Below, in pieces: positions 20,758-29,471 of a stretch of DNA of 64,000 nt. The notes beneath the pieces were generated by a model, which ran no database searches, was not told the DNA's origin, and worked only from the letters and a program-made list of their open reading frames with translations. Numbering within the stretch: the stretch's first letter is position 1; each line of letters begins with the position of its first letter. The stretch is from Polynucleobacter sp. MWH-UH24A (lineage in GTDB: Bacteria > Pseudomonadota > Gammaproteobacteria > Burkholderiales > Burkholderiaceae): assembly GCF_018687475.1 (NCBI RefSeq), contig NZ_CP061292.1:124001-188000 (forward strand). Reading direction: 5' to 3'. The translations under genes and the position numbers were made by a program.

Positions 20758-20831
20758 AGATCAATATTAGCCCAAAGCGATACACTTGGCGTGGAGACAT
20801 TGTGACTATTAAAAAAGTGTAATAAATACCA
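20758..20831. promoter_or_regulatory. Divergent promoter region between amidohydrolase and fadD
   Basis: This 74-bp gap holds a candidate -10 for each gene. On the plus strand TGTAAT (20818-20823) ends 8 nt before the fadD ATG. On the minus strand TAATAT (20764-20769) ends 6 nt before the amidohydrolase ATG. Neither gene has a Shine-Dalgarno sequence, so both could give leaderless or near-leaderless mRNAs. No good -35 hexamers are seen. Confidence 0.35.
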
Positions 20832-22538
20832 ATGATTACAAATAAACCTTGGTTTTCATCCTATCCAGCAGATGTTCCCCATCATCTAAGTTATGACCGA
20901 TATGGGTCACTCTTAGACTTACTCGATGAGTCTTTCAAAACTCATCAGGAGCGGCCTGCGTATTGGTGTATGGGTAAGCATTTTTCCTATGAAGCGATCG
21001 ATTTAGCTTCAAAACAATTAGCGAGTTATTTACAAAGCCTTGGCCTATCAAAGGGTGCACGGGTTGCAATCATGCTACCCAATATCCCTCAATACCCCAT
21101 GGCTTTATATGGCGTGCTTCGCGCCGGATTTATTGTGGTCAGCATTAATCCTCTATATACCCCTCGTGAACTAGCGGCGCAACTTCGTGATTGCGGAGCT
21201 GAGGCCATCTTGCTGTTGGAGCATTTTGGGAAAACGCTTGAGGATGCCTTTGCACTAGAGGGTCAAGCGATAGCAATTAAACACGCAGTGATCACGAGTA
21301 TTGCGCAGATGTTGGGTTGGAAAGGACCATGGTTAGATCGTTTTATACGGACCTTTAAGCGTAAGGTCATTCCTTATACGCTACCGACACACGTTCGCAG
21401 TATGCAATTTACAACCGCCTTAGAGTTAGGCGCGCAGCGCACATATGAACGTCCACAGCTTTCTCATGCTGATATTGCACTATTGCAATACACCGGAGGA
21501 ACCACCGGAATTTCGAAGGGCGCCATACTGACGCATCGCAATTTAATTGCGAATGTATTACAAATTGAGGCTTGGTTAAAACCAATTGAGCAACGAAAAA
21601 CGATTACGTCTTGGCATTTTCTGTGCGCACTCCCGATGTATCACATCTTTGCTCTCACTGGCTGTGGCTTATTGGGTATGCGCCTTGGAGCCCGAATTCT
21701 ATTGGTTCCTAATGCGCGGGATTTACACAATTTAATTGGGATTTTGAAAGAATTCCCCGAGATCAATTTGTTTCCGGGAGTGAATACTTTATTTGCGGCA
21801 CTTTTAAATAATCCGAAATTTTCTCAATTGGATTTTTCACAATGGGCTTTAACGATCGGTGGCGGTATGGCAGTACAGCGGACTGTTGCACAACGTTGGC
21901 AAGATCTAACCGGTACAGTGATTACGGAGGGGTATGGTCTTTCTGAAACCTCTCCCGTCGCATCATGTAACACCCCATTGGCAACCGAGTTCACGGGTTC
22001 GATCGGCCTACCTTTGCCCGATACCGAGATGTGTATTCGGGATGAAGAGGGTAAGGATTTAGCGGTTGGCGAGATTGGCGAAATTTATATTCGCGGTCCT
22101 CAGGTCATGCGTGGTTATTGGCAACAAGAATCTGAAACGCAGAATGTGCTCGGCTCCGATGGATTTTTTAGAACGGGTGATATTGGTGTGATGGATGAGG
22201 CTGGCTACTTTCGGATTGTGGATCGTAAGAAAGATATGATTTTGGTGGCTGGATTTAATGTCTTTCCGAATGAAGTTGAAGATGTTGTTGCCTCGATTCC
22301 AGGGATCCTTGAGTGCGCAGTAGTGGGTATTCGCCAGGGCGCGATGGGCGAAGCGGTTAAGTTATTTGTGGTGCGAGAGGACCTTACGATTACAGAAGAA
22401 CAAATCATGGATGTCTGTAATCGCGAGCTGACCCACTATAAGCGCCCAACGCAAATTGAGTTTCGAGAGAGCTTACCTAAGAATAATGTCGGTAAGATTC
22501 TGCGCCGAGTCTTGCGCGATGAAAGTCAATCAGGGTAG
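20832..22538 (+). CDS. fadD: Long-chain fatty acid-CoA ligase
   Basis: AMP-forming acyl-CoA synthetase that activates fatty acids for degradation or lipid synthesis. ANL-superfamily motifs are in order: P-loop YTGGTTGISKGAILTHRN, EGYGLSETSPV, GEIYIRGPQVMRGYW, FFRTGDIG, IVDRKKDMILVAGFNV and the C-terminal catalytic lysine region PKNNVGKILRR. Length 568 aa matches FadD. The 3' end overlaps bioD on the opposite strand by 9 bp. There is no ribosome binding site before the start. Confidence 0.94.
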   Translation: MITNKPWFSSYPADVPHHLSYDRYGSLLDLLDESFKTHQERPAYWCMGKHFSYEAIDLASKQLASYLQSLGLSKGARVAIMLPNIPQYPMALYGVLRAGFIVVSINPLYTPRELAAQLRDCGAEAILLLEHFGKTLEDAFALEGQAIAIKHAVITSIAQMLGWKGPWLDRFIRTFKRKVIPYTLPTHVRSMQFTTALELGAQRTYERPQLSHADIALLQYTGGTTGISKGAILTHRNLIANVLQIEAWLKPIEQRKTITSWHFLCALPMYHIFALTGCGLLGMRLGARILLVPNARDLHNLIGILKEFPEINLFPGVNTLFAALLNNPKFSQLDFSQWALTIGGGMAVQRTVAQRWQDLTGTVITEGYGLSETSPVASCNTPLATEFTGSIGLPLPDTEMCIRDEEGKDLAVGEIGEIYIRGPQVMRGYWQQESETQNVLGSDGFFRTGDIGVMDEAGYFRIVDRKKDMILVAGFNVFPNEVEDVVASIPGILECAVVGIRQGAMGEAVKLFVVREDLTITEEQIMDVCNRELTHYKRPTQIEFRESLPKNNVGKILRRVLRDESQSG

Positions 22539-23240
22539 GGCGATTGCCGCAGCAGCAAATTTAATCGCATCAATCGAATAGGGCGCATTCGTTTTTTTCT
22601 GTAAGCTTGGTGGTAAATGTGCAATGCTACCTAATAGCGGTGCCTTAATTCGGTGTCGAAGCGTTGTAATGTTTTCGTTTAAATAAGCCATATTGGGATC
22701 GATGCAATTGGCGATCCAACCAGCTAGCGTGAGACCACGCTGTTTGATGGCCTCCACCGTGAGAAGTGTGTGATTGATGCAACCTAAACGCATCCCCACG
22801 GTCAAAATTATGGGCACCTGAATACGCTGGGCAAATCCAGAGAGATCATGGCTATCATCAATGGGAGTTAAAAATCCACCTGCACCCTCGGCAATCACAT
22901 GGGTTACTCGTGTTTGTAGGGTTTGATACGCTTGCACCATGCGATCAAGTTCTAAGTACTTGCCATGTGCTGCTGCGACTAGATGAGGTGCGGCTGGAGT
23001 ATCTAATACATAAGGACAGATCGTACTTTGGGGAATTGTAGGATCTTGGACTAGCGCATAGCTTTCCAAATCCTCGTTGCAAAGCGTGCCATCATCGTTG
23101 CGGTAGGTCCCTGCGACGACTGGCTTGTAGGCACATGCTGACCCTGGATTGAGATTGTTCAATTTGTAAACCAGCGCTGCAGTGACTAAAGTTTTACCAA
23201 TCTCAGTGTCTGTACCAGCTACAAAGTAGGAATGATTCAT
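22530..23240 (-). CDS. bioD: Dethiobiotin synthetase
   Basis: ATP-dependent carboxylation of 7,8-diaminononanoate to dethiobiotin. The P-loop is GTDTEIGKT at the N-terminus (residues 9-17). EGAGGFLTPID carries the conserved active-site EGAGG, and a CID-type nucleotide-binding region (WIANCIDP) follows. Length 236 aa is usual. It is last in the bioA-bioF-bioD run and overlaps bioF by 4 bp. Confidence 0.95.
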   Translation of the reverse strand: MNHSYFVAGTDTEIGKTLVTAALVYKLNNLNPGSACAYKPVVAGTYRNDDGTLCNEDLESYALVQDPTIPQSTICPYVLDTPAAPHLVAAAHGKYLELDRMVQAYQTLQTRVTHVIAEGAGGFLTPIDDSHDLSGFAQRIQVPIILTVGMRLGCINHTLLTVEAIKQRGLTLAGWIANCIDPNMAYLNENITTLRHRIKAPLLGSIAHLPPSLQKKTNAPYSIDAIKFAAAAIALP

Positions 23241-24451
23241 GATGGTGGCAATGAGGACTCTAGCTCAGATAACACATTGCAGAGCCCCTTAATCTGTTCT
23301 TTAGTATGCGCGGCCGATAAAGTCATTCTTAAGCGCGCTTTGCCCTTGGGAACCGTTGGTGGACGGATTGCCGGTATCCAATAGCCAAATTGATCTAAGG
23401 CTCTAGCTAGCTGCAATGCAGTCTCATTACTGCCAACCATAATTGGCTGAATTGCGGTATCTGATTCCAATCGCTTCCAACGGGTAAAGGTCGATTCCTT
23501 TTTCCAAAGCGCGATGTTTTGTTGCAAAAGTGCCCGTAATTCTTGCCCCTTCTCACCTTCCATTAGAGAAATACTGCGCAGTACAGCAAAAGCTAATGCG
23601 GGCGAGCTGGCTGTGCTGTAAATATAGGGTCTTGCTTTCTGAATCAACCACGCAATAATTTTTTCATGGGCGCAAACAAAGGCACCATTGAGACCAGCGG
23701 CTTTGCCCAGCGTACCAATATAGATAATGCGGTCTGAGAAGATCGTTTGGTCCTCTAAGATTCCATATCCATGCTTACCGAGCACACCAAATCCATGTGC
23801 ATCATCAATCATGAGGAGCGCATCATATTGATTGGCTAGGCGCAAAAGCTTTTGAACTGGAGCGAGATCGCCATCCATACTAAAGACCCCATCAATCACG
23901 ATTAATTTATGTGGGGTCGAGTCATTGCGCAAAATATCGTCAAGAGCTTCTAAATGATGGTGATCAAAGAGATGGAGATCGACAGACCCTTGCCCGCGGG
24001 CAAGACGAATCCCATCAATGAGTGATGCATGGTTAAGAGCCGCAGAGTAAATACTTATTTTTTTGTTTCCAATTAAGCCTAAAGCGGTAATTACACTTAG
24101 GTTAGCAACATATCCGGTTGAGAAAAATAGAGCACGTACATTTGGAATGGCGCCGGCTTGAGTCGATGCTAATTTTGCTTCGAGCTCGTCATGGATTACA
24201 TGATGGCCACTAATTAAATGCGAAGCACCGCTACCCGTGCCAAAACGTGCAGCCCCTTCAGATAGGGCGGCAATTAACTCAGGATGGTTGGCAAGCCCCA
24301 AATAATCATTGCTACAAAATGCTAGCAATGATCGCCCCTGTATTTGAATCTCAGGGCCACATGGGGTATCCACCGACCGAATGGATCGGCGCAGTAGCTC
24401 ACGATCCAGTGTTGCTAGTTCTGTATCAATTTGATCAAGAGCAAAAGGCAT
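23237..24451 (-). CDS. bioF: 8-amino-7-oxononanoate synthase
   Basis: PLP enzyme condensing pimeloyl-ACP/CoA with alanine in biotin synthesis. The PLP lysine lies in GTLGKAAGLNGAFVC. CSNDYLGLANHP, GTGSGASHLISG and MIDDAHGFGVLGKHG are conserved blocks. I place the start at the ATG 24451 (MPFALDQIDTEL, 404 aa). Upstream in-frame GTG/ATG codons at 24508 and 24487 would add residues that overlap bioA and do not look like the family. No clear Shine-Dalgarno. It sits between bioA (13-bp gap) and bioD. Confidence 0.94.
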   Translation of the reverse strand: MPFALDQIDTELATLDRELLRRSIRSVDTPCGPEIQIQGRSLLAFCSNDYLGLANHPELIAALSEGAARFGTGSGASHLISGHHVIHDELEAKLASTQAGAIPNVRALFFSTGYVANLSVITALGLIGNKKISIYSAALNHASLIDGIRLARGQGSVDLHLFDHHHLEALDDILRNDSTPHKLIVIDGVFSMDGDLAPVQKLLRLANQYDALLMIDDAHGFGVLGKHGYGILEDQTIFSDRIIYIGTLGKAAGLNGAFVCAHEKIIAWLIQKARPYIYSTASSPALAFAVLRSISLMEGEKGQELRALLQQNIALWKKESTFTRWKRLESDTAIQPIMVGSNETALQLARALDQFGYWIPAIRPPTVPKGKARLRMTLSAAHTKEQIKGLCNVLSELESSLPPS

Positions 24452-24464
24452 GGGAAATATTGAA

Positions 24465-25811
24465 CTAGACTTTTTGTAAAACGGCATATAAGGTGCGCTC
24501 AATTGCACGACTCATCTGTTGGACTTCGTCTGCAGAAAGAATATAAGGTGGCATCACATAGACAGTACGACCGATGGGTCGAATTAACACACCTTCGCAC
24601 AAACCTTGCTGAAACATCGCTTTTGAGAATGAGACTGGGTTTGAAATCGCAGATGCTTTCACATCAAACGCCATGATCATTCCTTGTTGACGAACATGCT
24701 CAATGGATCGATGATCACGAGTCCAAATAAACGCCTCCTGAATCCATTGACTACGTACTTTATTCATTTCAAGCACTGCATCCTCATGAAAAATATCTAA
24801 TCCTGCGAGTGCAGCGCGACACGCTAATGGGTTGCCGGTATAGGAATGGGAATGCAAGAACGTTGCCGTCATGTGATCACTGTAAAACGCGGAGTAAATC
24901 CTATCGGTACTTAGGCAAATGGATAGGGGTAGATAGCCCGCACTAATTCCTTTGGATAGCGTCATGAGATCGGGCCAAATACCGGCTTGTTCACAAGCAA
25001 AGAATGTGCCCGTCCGACCACAGCCCACGGCGATTTCATCGGCAATCAGATGCACATCGTATTGCTCACACAGTTGCTTGGCCCCTTTCACATACCGTGG
25101 CGCATGCATTGCCATTTGGCCTGCGCATTGCACTAGGGGCTCAATGATTAAGGCCGCAATGGTTTGATGGTGTTGGGCTAAACATTCCTCAAGATTCTTA
25201 AGCGCCAAATCAATAACTTCCTCGCTTGAGATTTGCTCTGTTGCAGCTCGAGAATCGGGTGACATAACAATATGTGCCGGATTGAGAAGCGATCCATAGG
25301 CATCGCGAAATACAGAGACATCGGTCACGCTTAGAGCGCCTAAGGTTTCTCCGTGATAGCTATTTGCTAAACAAATAAATTCCTTTTTATTCGGCTTACC
25401 CTGAATCTTCCAAAAGTGATGGCTCATCTTCAGTGCAATTTCAACTGCCGATGCACCATCGCTGGCATAAAACGCATGCCCTAAATGACCGTTAGTCAAA
25501 GTACTTAAACGTTCGGATAGTTCAACCACCGGTTGATGAGTAAACCCCGCAAGCATCACATGCTCAATGCTTTGGAGTTGTTGGACGATTGCTTGATTGA
25601 TGCGTGGATTGGCGTGACCAAATAAATTGGTCCACCAGGAACTAATTGCATCGATGAACCGGCGCCCTTGCGTATCCTCAAGCCACGGCCCATTTCCAGA
25701 GGCAATTGCAATTAATGGATACGCCTCATGATCTTTCATTTGGGTACAGGGGTGCCAAACCGAGGCAAGGCTTCGGCTGACCCAGTCTAAGGAATGACTC
25801 GGTTTATTCAT
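24465..25811 (-). CDS. bioA: Adenosylmethionine-8-amino-7-oxononanoate aminotransferase
   Basis: Class III PLP aminotransferase that uses SAM as amino donor to make 7,8-diaminononanoate. Recognisable blocks are [25 protein letters not shown], the aspartate pair region [20 protein letters not shown], and the PLP lysine in [14 protein letters not shown]. The ATG at 25811 gives 448 aa, and an in-frame TTG two codons earlier is less likely. It diverges from bioB across 81 bp, a natural place for biotin-responsive control. Confidence 0.95.
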   Translation of the reverse strand: MNKPSHSLDWVSRSLASVWHPCTQMKDHEAYPLIAIASGNGPWLEDTQGRRFIDAISSWWTNLFGHANPRINQAIVQQLQSIEHVMLAGFTHQPVVELSERLSTLTNGHLGHAFYASDGASAVEIALKMSHHFWKIQGKPNKKEFICLANSYHGETLGALSVTDVSVFRDAYGSLLNPAHIVMSPDSRAATEQISSEEVIDLALKNLEECLAQHHQTIAALIIEPLVQCAGQMAMHAPRYVKGAKQLCEQYDVHLIADEIAVGCGRTGTFFACEQAGIWPDLMTLSKGISAGYLPLSICLSTDRIYSAFYSDHMTATFLHSHSYTGNPLACRAALAGLDIFHEDAVLEMNKVRSQWIQEAFIWTRDHRSIEHVRQQGMIMAFDVKASAISNPVSFSKAMFQQGLCEGVLIRPIGRTVYVMPPYILSADEVQQMSRAIERTLYAVLQKV

Positions 25812-25831
25812 TTGCAAGTCAGGGGACTATT

Positions 25832-25861
25832 TTCAAAATTAAGCTGCATATCTGTTATGTT
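25832..25861 (+). promoter_or_regulatory. Possible bioB promoter with extended -10
   Basis: In the 81-bp bioA/bioB gap, TTCAAA (25832-25837) and TGTTATGTT (TGn plus TATGTT, 25853-25861) are separated by 18 bp between hexamers. TSS would fall about 25 nt before the bioB ATG. I could not recognise a BirA- or BioR-type operator. Confidence 0.35.
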
Positions 25862-25892
25862 ATTGGTTTTAGAATTCAATCCCGATAAAATC

Positions 25893-26912
25893 ATGTCAGC
25901 ATCACCATCGATCTCACCCTTGGTTCAGGTTAAGCCAAGCTCAACCACTACCTATCCAATTTGGACGCTTGAGCAGATTGCGGCGCTATTTGAACTTCCT
26001 TTTCATGAATTGATGTTTCGGGCTCAGGAAACCCATCGCCAGTATTTTCCAGGAGGCGATGTGGAATTAGCCACATTACTTTCGATTAAGACGGGGGGTT
26101 GCCCTGAGGATTGTGGCTATTGCCCTCAAGCAGCGCGTTATCACACCGATGTTAAAGCGACAAAACTCTTGGATTTAGATGAAGTGCTAGAGGCTGCCAG
26201 GGCGGCCAAAGCAGCTGGCTCTAATCGATTTTGTATGGGCGCTGCATGGCGCGAGCCCAAAGACCGTGATGTTGAAAAAGTAGCCGCGATGATTCGGGGT
26301 GTTAAGGAGCTGGGGCTTGAGACCTGTGCGACGCTTGGAATGCTAGAGCCCAGTCAGGCAAAGGCTTTGCGGGACGCAGGCCTGGATTTTTATAACCATA
26401 ATTTGGATACCAGTGAAGACTTCTATCCAAATGTGATCCAGACCCGTAGCTACCAAGATCGGTTGGATACTTTGCAGCATGTTCGCGATGCCGGGATGTC
26501 CGTATGCTGTGGTGGAATTATTGGCATGGGGGAATCGAGGGAGCAGCGGGTGGCATTCATTGCACGTTTAGCCAATTTGAATCCCTATCCAGAATCGGTA
26601 CCTATTAATCATTTGGTCCCAGTAGCTGGAACCCCTTTGGCCGATCAAGCTAAATTAGATCCGTTGGAATTTGTTCGAACGATTGCCGTAGCTCGTATCA
26701 CAATGCCCAATGCCCGAGTTCGCTTATCGGCTGGTCGTCAAGAGCTTGGAAAAGCGGTTCAGGCCATGTGTTTTCAGGCGGGCGCAAACTCTATTTTTTA
26801 TGGCGATCAACTGCTCACCACCGGCAATCCTGAGGCGCTAGCCGATCGCCAGTTGCTCGCTGAGCTTGGCTTAAAAACAAAGGAAAGCTGTAAAGCTGAA
26901 GTCCAGGTATGA
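25893..26912 (+). CDS. bioB: Biotin synthase
   Basis: Radical SAM enzyme inserting sulfur into dethiobiotin. The cluster-binding motif CxxxCxxC is visible in [40 protein letters not shown] and [10 protein letters not shown] contain residues for the [2Fe-2S] cluster and substrate. The frame extends 5' to 25794, but the ATG at 25893 gives 339 aa, the usual length, and avoids overlap with bioA. The stop overlaps the coq7 start by 4 bp. Confidence 0.95.
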   Translation: MSASPSISPLVQVKPSSTTTYPIWTLEQIAALFELPFHELMFRAQETHRQYFPGGDVELATLLSIKTGGCPEDCGYCPQAARYHTDVKATKLLDLDEVLEAARAAKAAGSNRFCMGAAWREPKDRDVEKVAAMIRGVKELGLETCATLGMLEPSQAKALRDAGLDFYNHNLDTSEDFYPNVIQTRSYQDRLDTLQHVRDAGMSVCCGGIIGMGESREQRVAFIARLANLNPYPESVPINHLVPVAGTPLADQAKLDPLEFVRTIAVARITMPNARVRLSAGRQELGKAVQAMCFQAGANSIFYGDQLLTTGNPEALADRQLLAELGLKTKESCKAEVQV

Positions 26913-27592
26913 GTCGTTTGGAACGCATCAGTCAAAGCCCAATCGATCGCTTGATTGGTGAGTTTGATACTGCTTTGCGAGCAATTGCTGGTGGTGCCAA
27001 TTACACACGACCAATACCTAGGACCTTTATTGAAAATGGCTCAAGTCAAGAGCAAGCACTTACTTCAGACCTTGATTTAAGTCCTCAAGACCGTACCCAT
27101 GTGGCCGGTTTAATGCGCGTTAATCATGTCGGCGAGGTCTGCGCCCAAGCGCTCTATCAATCCCAAAAATTTCTAGCCAAGACTCCCGAAACTCGCGCCT
27201 TATTAAATCAGGCGGCAAAAGAGGAAATGGATCATATGGCCTGGTGCGAGGAGCGCCTCAGGGAACTTGATTCTCGCCCCAGTCTTTTAAATCCACTCTG
27301 GTACGCTGGCGCATTTGGAATCGGTTTGGTGGCGGGACTTGCTGGCGATCGTTGGAGTTTGGGTTTTGTGGCAGAAACTGAAAAGCAGGTCGAGCGGCAC
27401 TTAGATGATCACCTTGAGAAACTTCCTGAAGCGGACCTTCGCTCCCGTGCCATTGTGGAGCAGATGCGGATTGATGAAATTGAGCACGGCGCAAGCGCAA
27501 TCGCTGCAGGAGGTCAAGAATTACCCCGGCCCATTCAGACGCTCATGGCGGGAATTTCCAAAATCATGACAACGACCGCTTATAAAATCTAG
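26909..27592 (+). CDS. coq7: Coq7-type demethoxyubiquinone hydroxylase
   Basis: Di-iron monooxygenase hydroxylating C6 of the ubiquinone ring, replacing the flavin enzyme UbiF of E. coli. The carboxylate/histidine ligands lie in [31 protein letters not shown] and MRIDEIEHG, as expected for the ferritin-like four-helix family. At 227 aa it has the N-terminal extension usual in betaproteobacteria. A 4-bp overlap couples it to bioB. Confidence 0.94.
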   Translation: MSRLERISQSPIDRLIGEFDTALRAIAGGANYTRPIPRTFIENGSSQEQALTSDLDLSPQDRTHVAGLMRVNHVGEVCAQALYQSQKFLAKTPETRALLNQAAKEEMDHMAWCEERLRELDSRPSLLNPLWYAGAFGIGLVAGLAGDRWSLGFVAETEKQVERHLDDHLEKLPEADLRSRAIVEQMRIDEIEHGASAIAAGGQELPRPIQTLMAGISKIMTTTAYKI

Positions 27593-27772
27593 CATTACTG
27601 TTCTTTTATACAGTCTTTTCAGGGCATCCCTGGTATATACCTAAAGACGTATCTTAGCTATAGATTCCAAGTACTTGTTTTAGGTCAGTATTTTAATTCA
27701 CAACTATTTTGCAAAGCTTCTCTAAGTATTTGTAATCACTAGAGAATTTCCTAAAAATTTACCCAAAAATAC
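27593..27772. other. AT-rich gap before the dcw promoter
   Basis: No coding frame is supported here. It contains a 10-bp palindrome GGTATATACC (27632-27641) and a short AGGG-CAT-CCCT stem (27621-27631) without a T-run, so no convincing terminator for coq7. Most of the stretch is AT-rich and may act as upstream promoter DNA for mraZ. Confidence 0.4.
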
Positions 27773-27801
27773 TTGACCCTGTAGGAAGCTTCCTCTAAAG
27801 T
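27773..27801 (+). promoter_or_regulatory. Promoter of the dcw cluster (Pmra)
   Basis: TTGACC (27773-27778, 5 of 6 consensus) and TAAAGT (27796-27801, 4 of 6) are 17 bp apart, ahead of mraZ. A perfect 12-bp palindrome AGGAAGCTTCCT (27783-27794) fills most of the spacer. The predicted start lies within the MraZ repeats just downstream. Confidence 0.65.
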
Positions 27802-27825
27802 GGGAGGAAGTGTGAAAAAGTGGGG
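27801..27825 (+). promoter_or_regulatory. Three MraZ-type operator repeats
   Basis: TGGGA (27801), TGTGA (27811) and TGGGG (27821) are spaced exactly 10 bp apart, with the centre copy degenerate. Direct TGGGR repeats with 5-bp spacers are the known binding site of the MraZ repressor in E. coli and other bacteria. Here the first copy overlaps the -10 box and the last one also supplies the only purine-rich element in Shine-Dalgarno range, so MraZ binding should block the promoter. Confidence 0.75.
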
Positions 27826-27831
27826 TAAATT

Positions 27832-28260
27832 TTGTTTCAAGGTGCTTCAGCTCTCAATCTCGATGCAAAAGGTCGCATGTCGGTGCCGGCAAGGCATCGT
27901 GATGCTTTATTGCTGCAGGGTGAAGGCCGCGTTACCTTAACCAAGCACCCCGATGGGTGTTTGTTGCTATTTCCAAGACCTGAGTGGGAAGCGTTTCGAG
28001 CTCGAGTTGCGCAATTGCCTATGGATGCGCATTGGTGGCGAAGAATTTTTTTGGGTAATGCCGCTGAAATTGATTTAGATGGCGCTGGACGCATTCTGAT
28101 TACACCCGAGCTACGAACTGCCGCAAACATTGAGCGCGAAATTATGTTGTTGGGTATGGGTTCGCATTTAGAAATCTGGGATGCCAACACGTATGCAGCA
28201 AAAGAACAAGCTGCAATTGCGCAGGGCATGCCAGACGCATTAAAACAATTTACCTTTTGA
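27832..28260 (+). CDS. mraZ: Transcriptional regulator MraZ
   Basis: SpoVT-AbrB-type DNA-binding protein that represses its own dcw operon. Two tandem swapped-hairpin domains carry the paired motifs [14 protein letters not shown] and [13 protein letters not shown]. The conserved N-terminus ([13 protein letters not shown]) requires initiation at the TTG codon 27832; an in-frame TAA at 27826 rules out any earlier start, and the next Met (residue 16 or so) would cut into the first domain. Length 142 aa is normal. rsmH follows after 12 bp. Confidence 0.95.
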   Translation: MFQGASALNLDAKGRMSVPARHRDALLLQGEGRVTLTKHPDGCLLLFPRPEWEAFRARVAQLPMDAHWWRRIFLGNAAEIDLDGAGRILITPELRTAANIEREIMLLGMGSHLEIWDANTYAAKEQAAIAQGMPDALKQFTF

Positions 28261-28272
28261 TGATCGGGCGCC

Positions 28273-29208
28273 ATGAACAATATCCATCGCCCAGTGTTAC
28301 TGGCCGAGGCAGTCACCGCCATGATCAGTGGACCATCCTTTCAACCCAATTCTGCGGTAATCATCGATGGAACCTTCGGACGAGGTGGGCATGCACAAGC
28401 ACTGTTGGATACGCTTGGCAAGGAAATCAGGCTCATCGCATTCGACAAAGATCCCGAAGCAATTGCGAAAGCGCAAACCCTTCGCGACCCACGCTTACAA
28501 ATCATTCATTCAAGTTTTGCAAATATGGAGCAGTACCTTCAGTCAGAGTCCGTCGACGCGGTACTACTCGACTTGGGGATCAGTTCACCGCAAATCGATA
28601 CACCAGAGCGCGGATTCTCATTCCGGTTCGAGGGCCCGCTTGATATGCGTATGGATACGACACGCGGAATCTCTGCACAGGAATGGCTCGTCAGTGCAGC
28701 CGTCGATGAGATTGCACAGGTGATCAAAACCTTTGGTGAGGAGCGATTTGCGACATCCATAGCGCGCGCAATTGTGAAACAGCGCGAAGAGGGGCACCCT
28801 GTTCAAACCACTAAGGGTTTGGCAGAGCTGATTGCAAGCGTAGTGAAAACGCGAGAACCTGGGCAGGACCCAGCAACGCGAACGTTTCAAGCGATTCGGA
28901 TTTTCATTAATCAAGAATTAAGCGATCTTGAGAAGGGGCTATCGGCCGCACTCAAGCTATTAAAAGTAGGCGGTCGATTGGTAGTAATTAGCTTTCATTC
29001 CTTAGAGGACCGTATTGTTAAGCAGTTCATGCAAGCGCATGCGCAAGTTAATGTCCCCCGTGAATTACCCATACGAGCAAAGGATTTACCGCAGGGCGAT
29101 TTAGAAATCATTGCTCGGATTAAGCCCAGTGCAACGGAAGTTTATGAAAACCCCCGTGCACGTTCAGCAGTAATGCGAGTTGCGCAGAAAAGAGGTGATC
29201 TCTCATGA
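28273..29208 (+). CDS. rsmH: 16S rRNA (cytosine-1402-N4) methyltransferase
   Basis: SAM-dependent methylase acting on C1402 in the ribosomal P site (formerly MraW). The N-terminal [10 protein letters not shown], the SAM-binding [14 protein letters not shown], the [10 protein letters not shown] block, GPLDMRMD and the C-terminal [14 protein letters not shown] are conserved. Length 311 aa is typical. It overlaps ftsL by 4 bp. Confidence 0.97.
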   Translation: MNNIHRPVLLAEAVTAMISGPSFQPNSAVIIDGTFGRGGHAQALLDTLGKEIRLIAFDKDPEAIAKAQTLRDPRLQIIHSSFANMEQYLQSESVDAVLLDLGISSPQIDTPERGFSFRFEGPLDMRMDTTRGISAQEWLVSAAVDEIAQVIKTFGEERFATSIARAIVKQREEGHPVQTTKGLAELIASVVKTREPGQDPATRTFQAIRIFINQELSDLEKGLSAALKLLKVGGRLVVISFHSLEDRIVKQFMQAHAQVNVPRELPIRAKDLPQGDLEIIARIKPSATEVYENPRARSAVMRVAQKRGDLS

Positions 29209-29471
29209 ATCGCGCTACGCTCAGCCTGCTTGTGTTGCTATTGATTTGTGCATTATCGCTGGTTACGTCTCAACAAAAAACGAGAAAGTTATTTGTATCT
29301 TTGGAACGTGCCCAAGCCCAAGAGCGTAAGTTAAATCAAGAATGGCTTAGATTAGAGTTTGAACAGCGCAATCTCTCTAAATCCGCTCGGATTCGTGATG
29401 TGGCTCGCAATCAATTGCGAATGAGTCCAATCACTCCAGATCGTACCTTGTATTTCAAGGAGGGCCTATGA
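29205..29471 (+). CDS. ftsL: Cell division protein FtsL
   Basis: Small bitopic divisome protein (88 aa). One N-terminal transmembrane segment (residues 5-22) is followed by a periplasmic coiled coil ([20 protein letters not shown] region), the part that pairs with FtsB and FtsQ. Sequence conservation of FtsL is low, so the call rests on topology, length and position between rsmH and ftsI. ATGA overlaps on both sides suggest translational coupling. Confidence 0.93.
   Translation: MNRATLSLLVLLLICALSLVTSQQKTRKLFVSLERAQAQERKLNQEWLRLEFEQRNLSKSARIRDVARNQLRMSPITPDRTLYFKEGL

Noticed and set aside
25794..25892. 33-residue N-terminal extension of bioB
   Set aside because: Would overlap the bioA start and fill the shared promoter region; the ATG at 25893 gives the usual protein.
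27632..27641. Palindrome GGTATATACC in the coq7-mraZ gap
   Set aside because: Short, AT-rich core, not placed with any promoter element; kept only as a description of the gap.
28257..28643. 128-codon frame overlapping rsmH
   Set aside because: Out-of-frame shadow of rsmH with low-complexity basic translation and no start signal.
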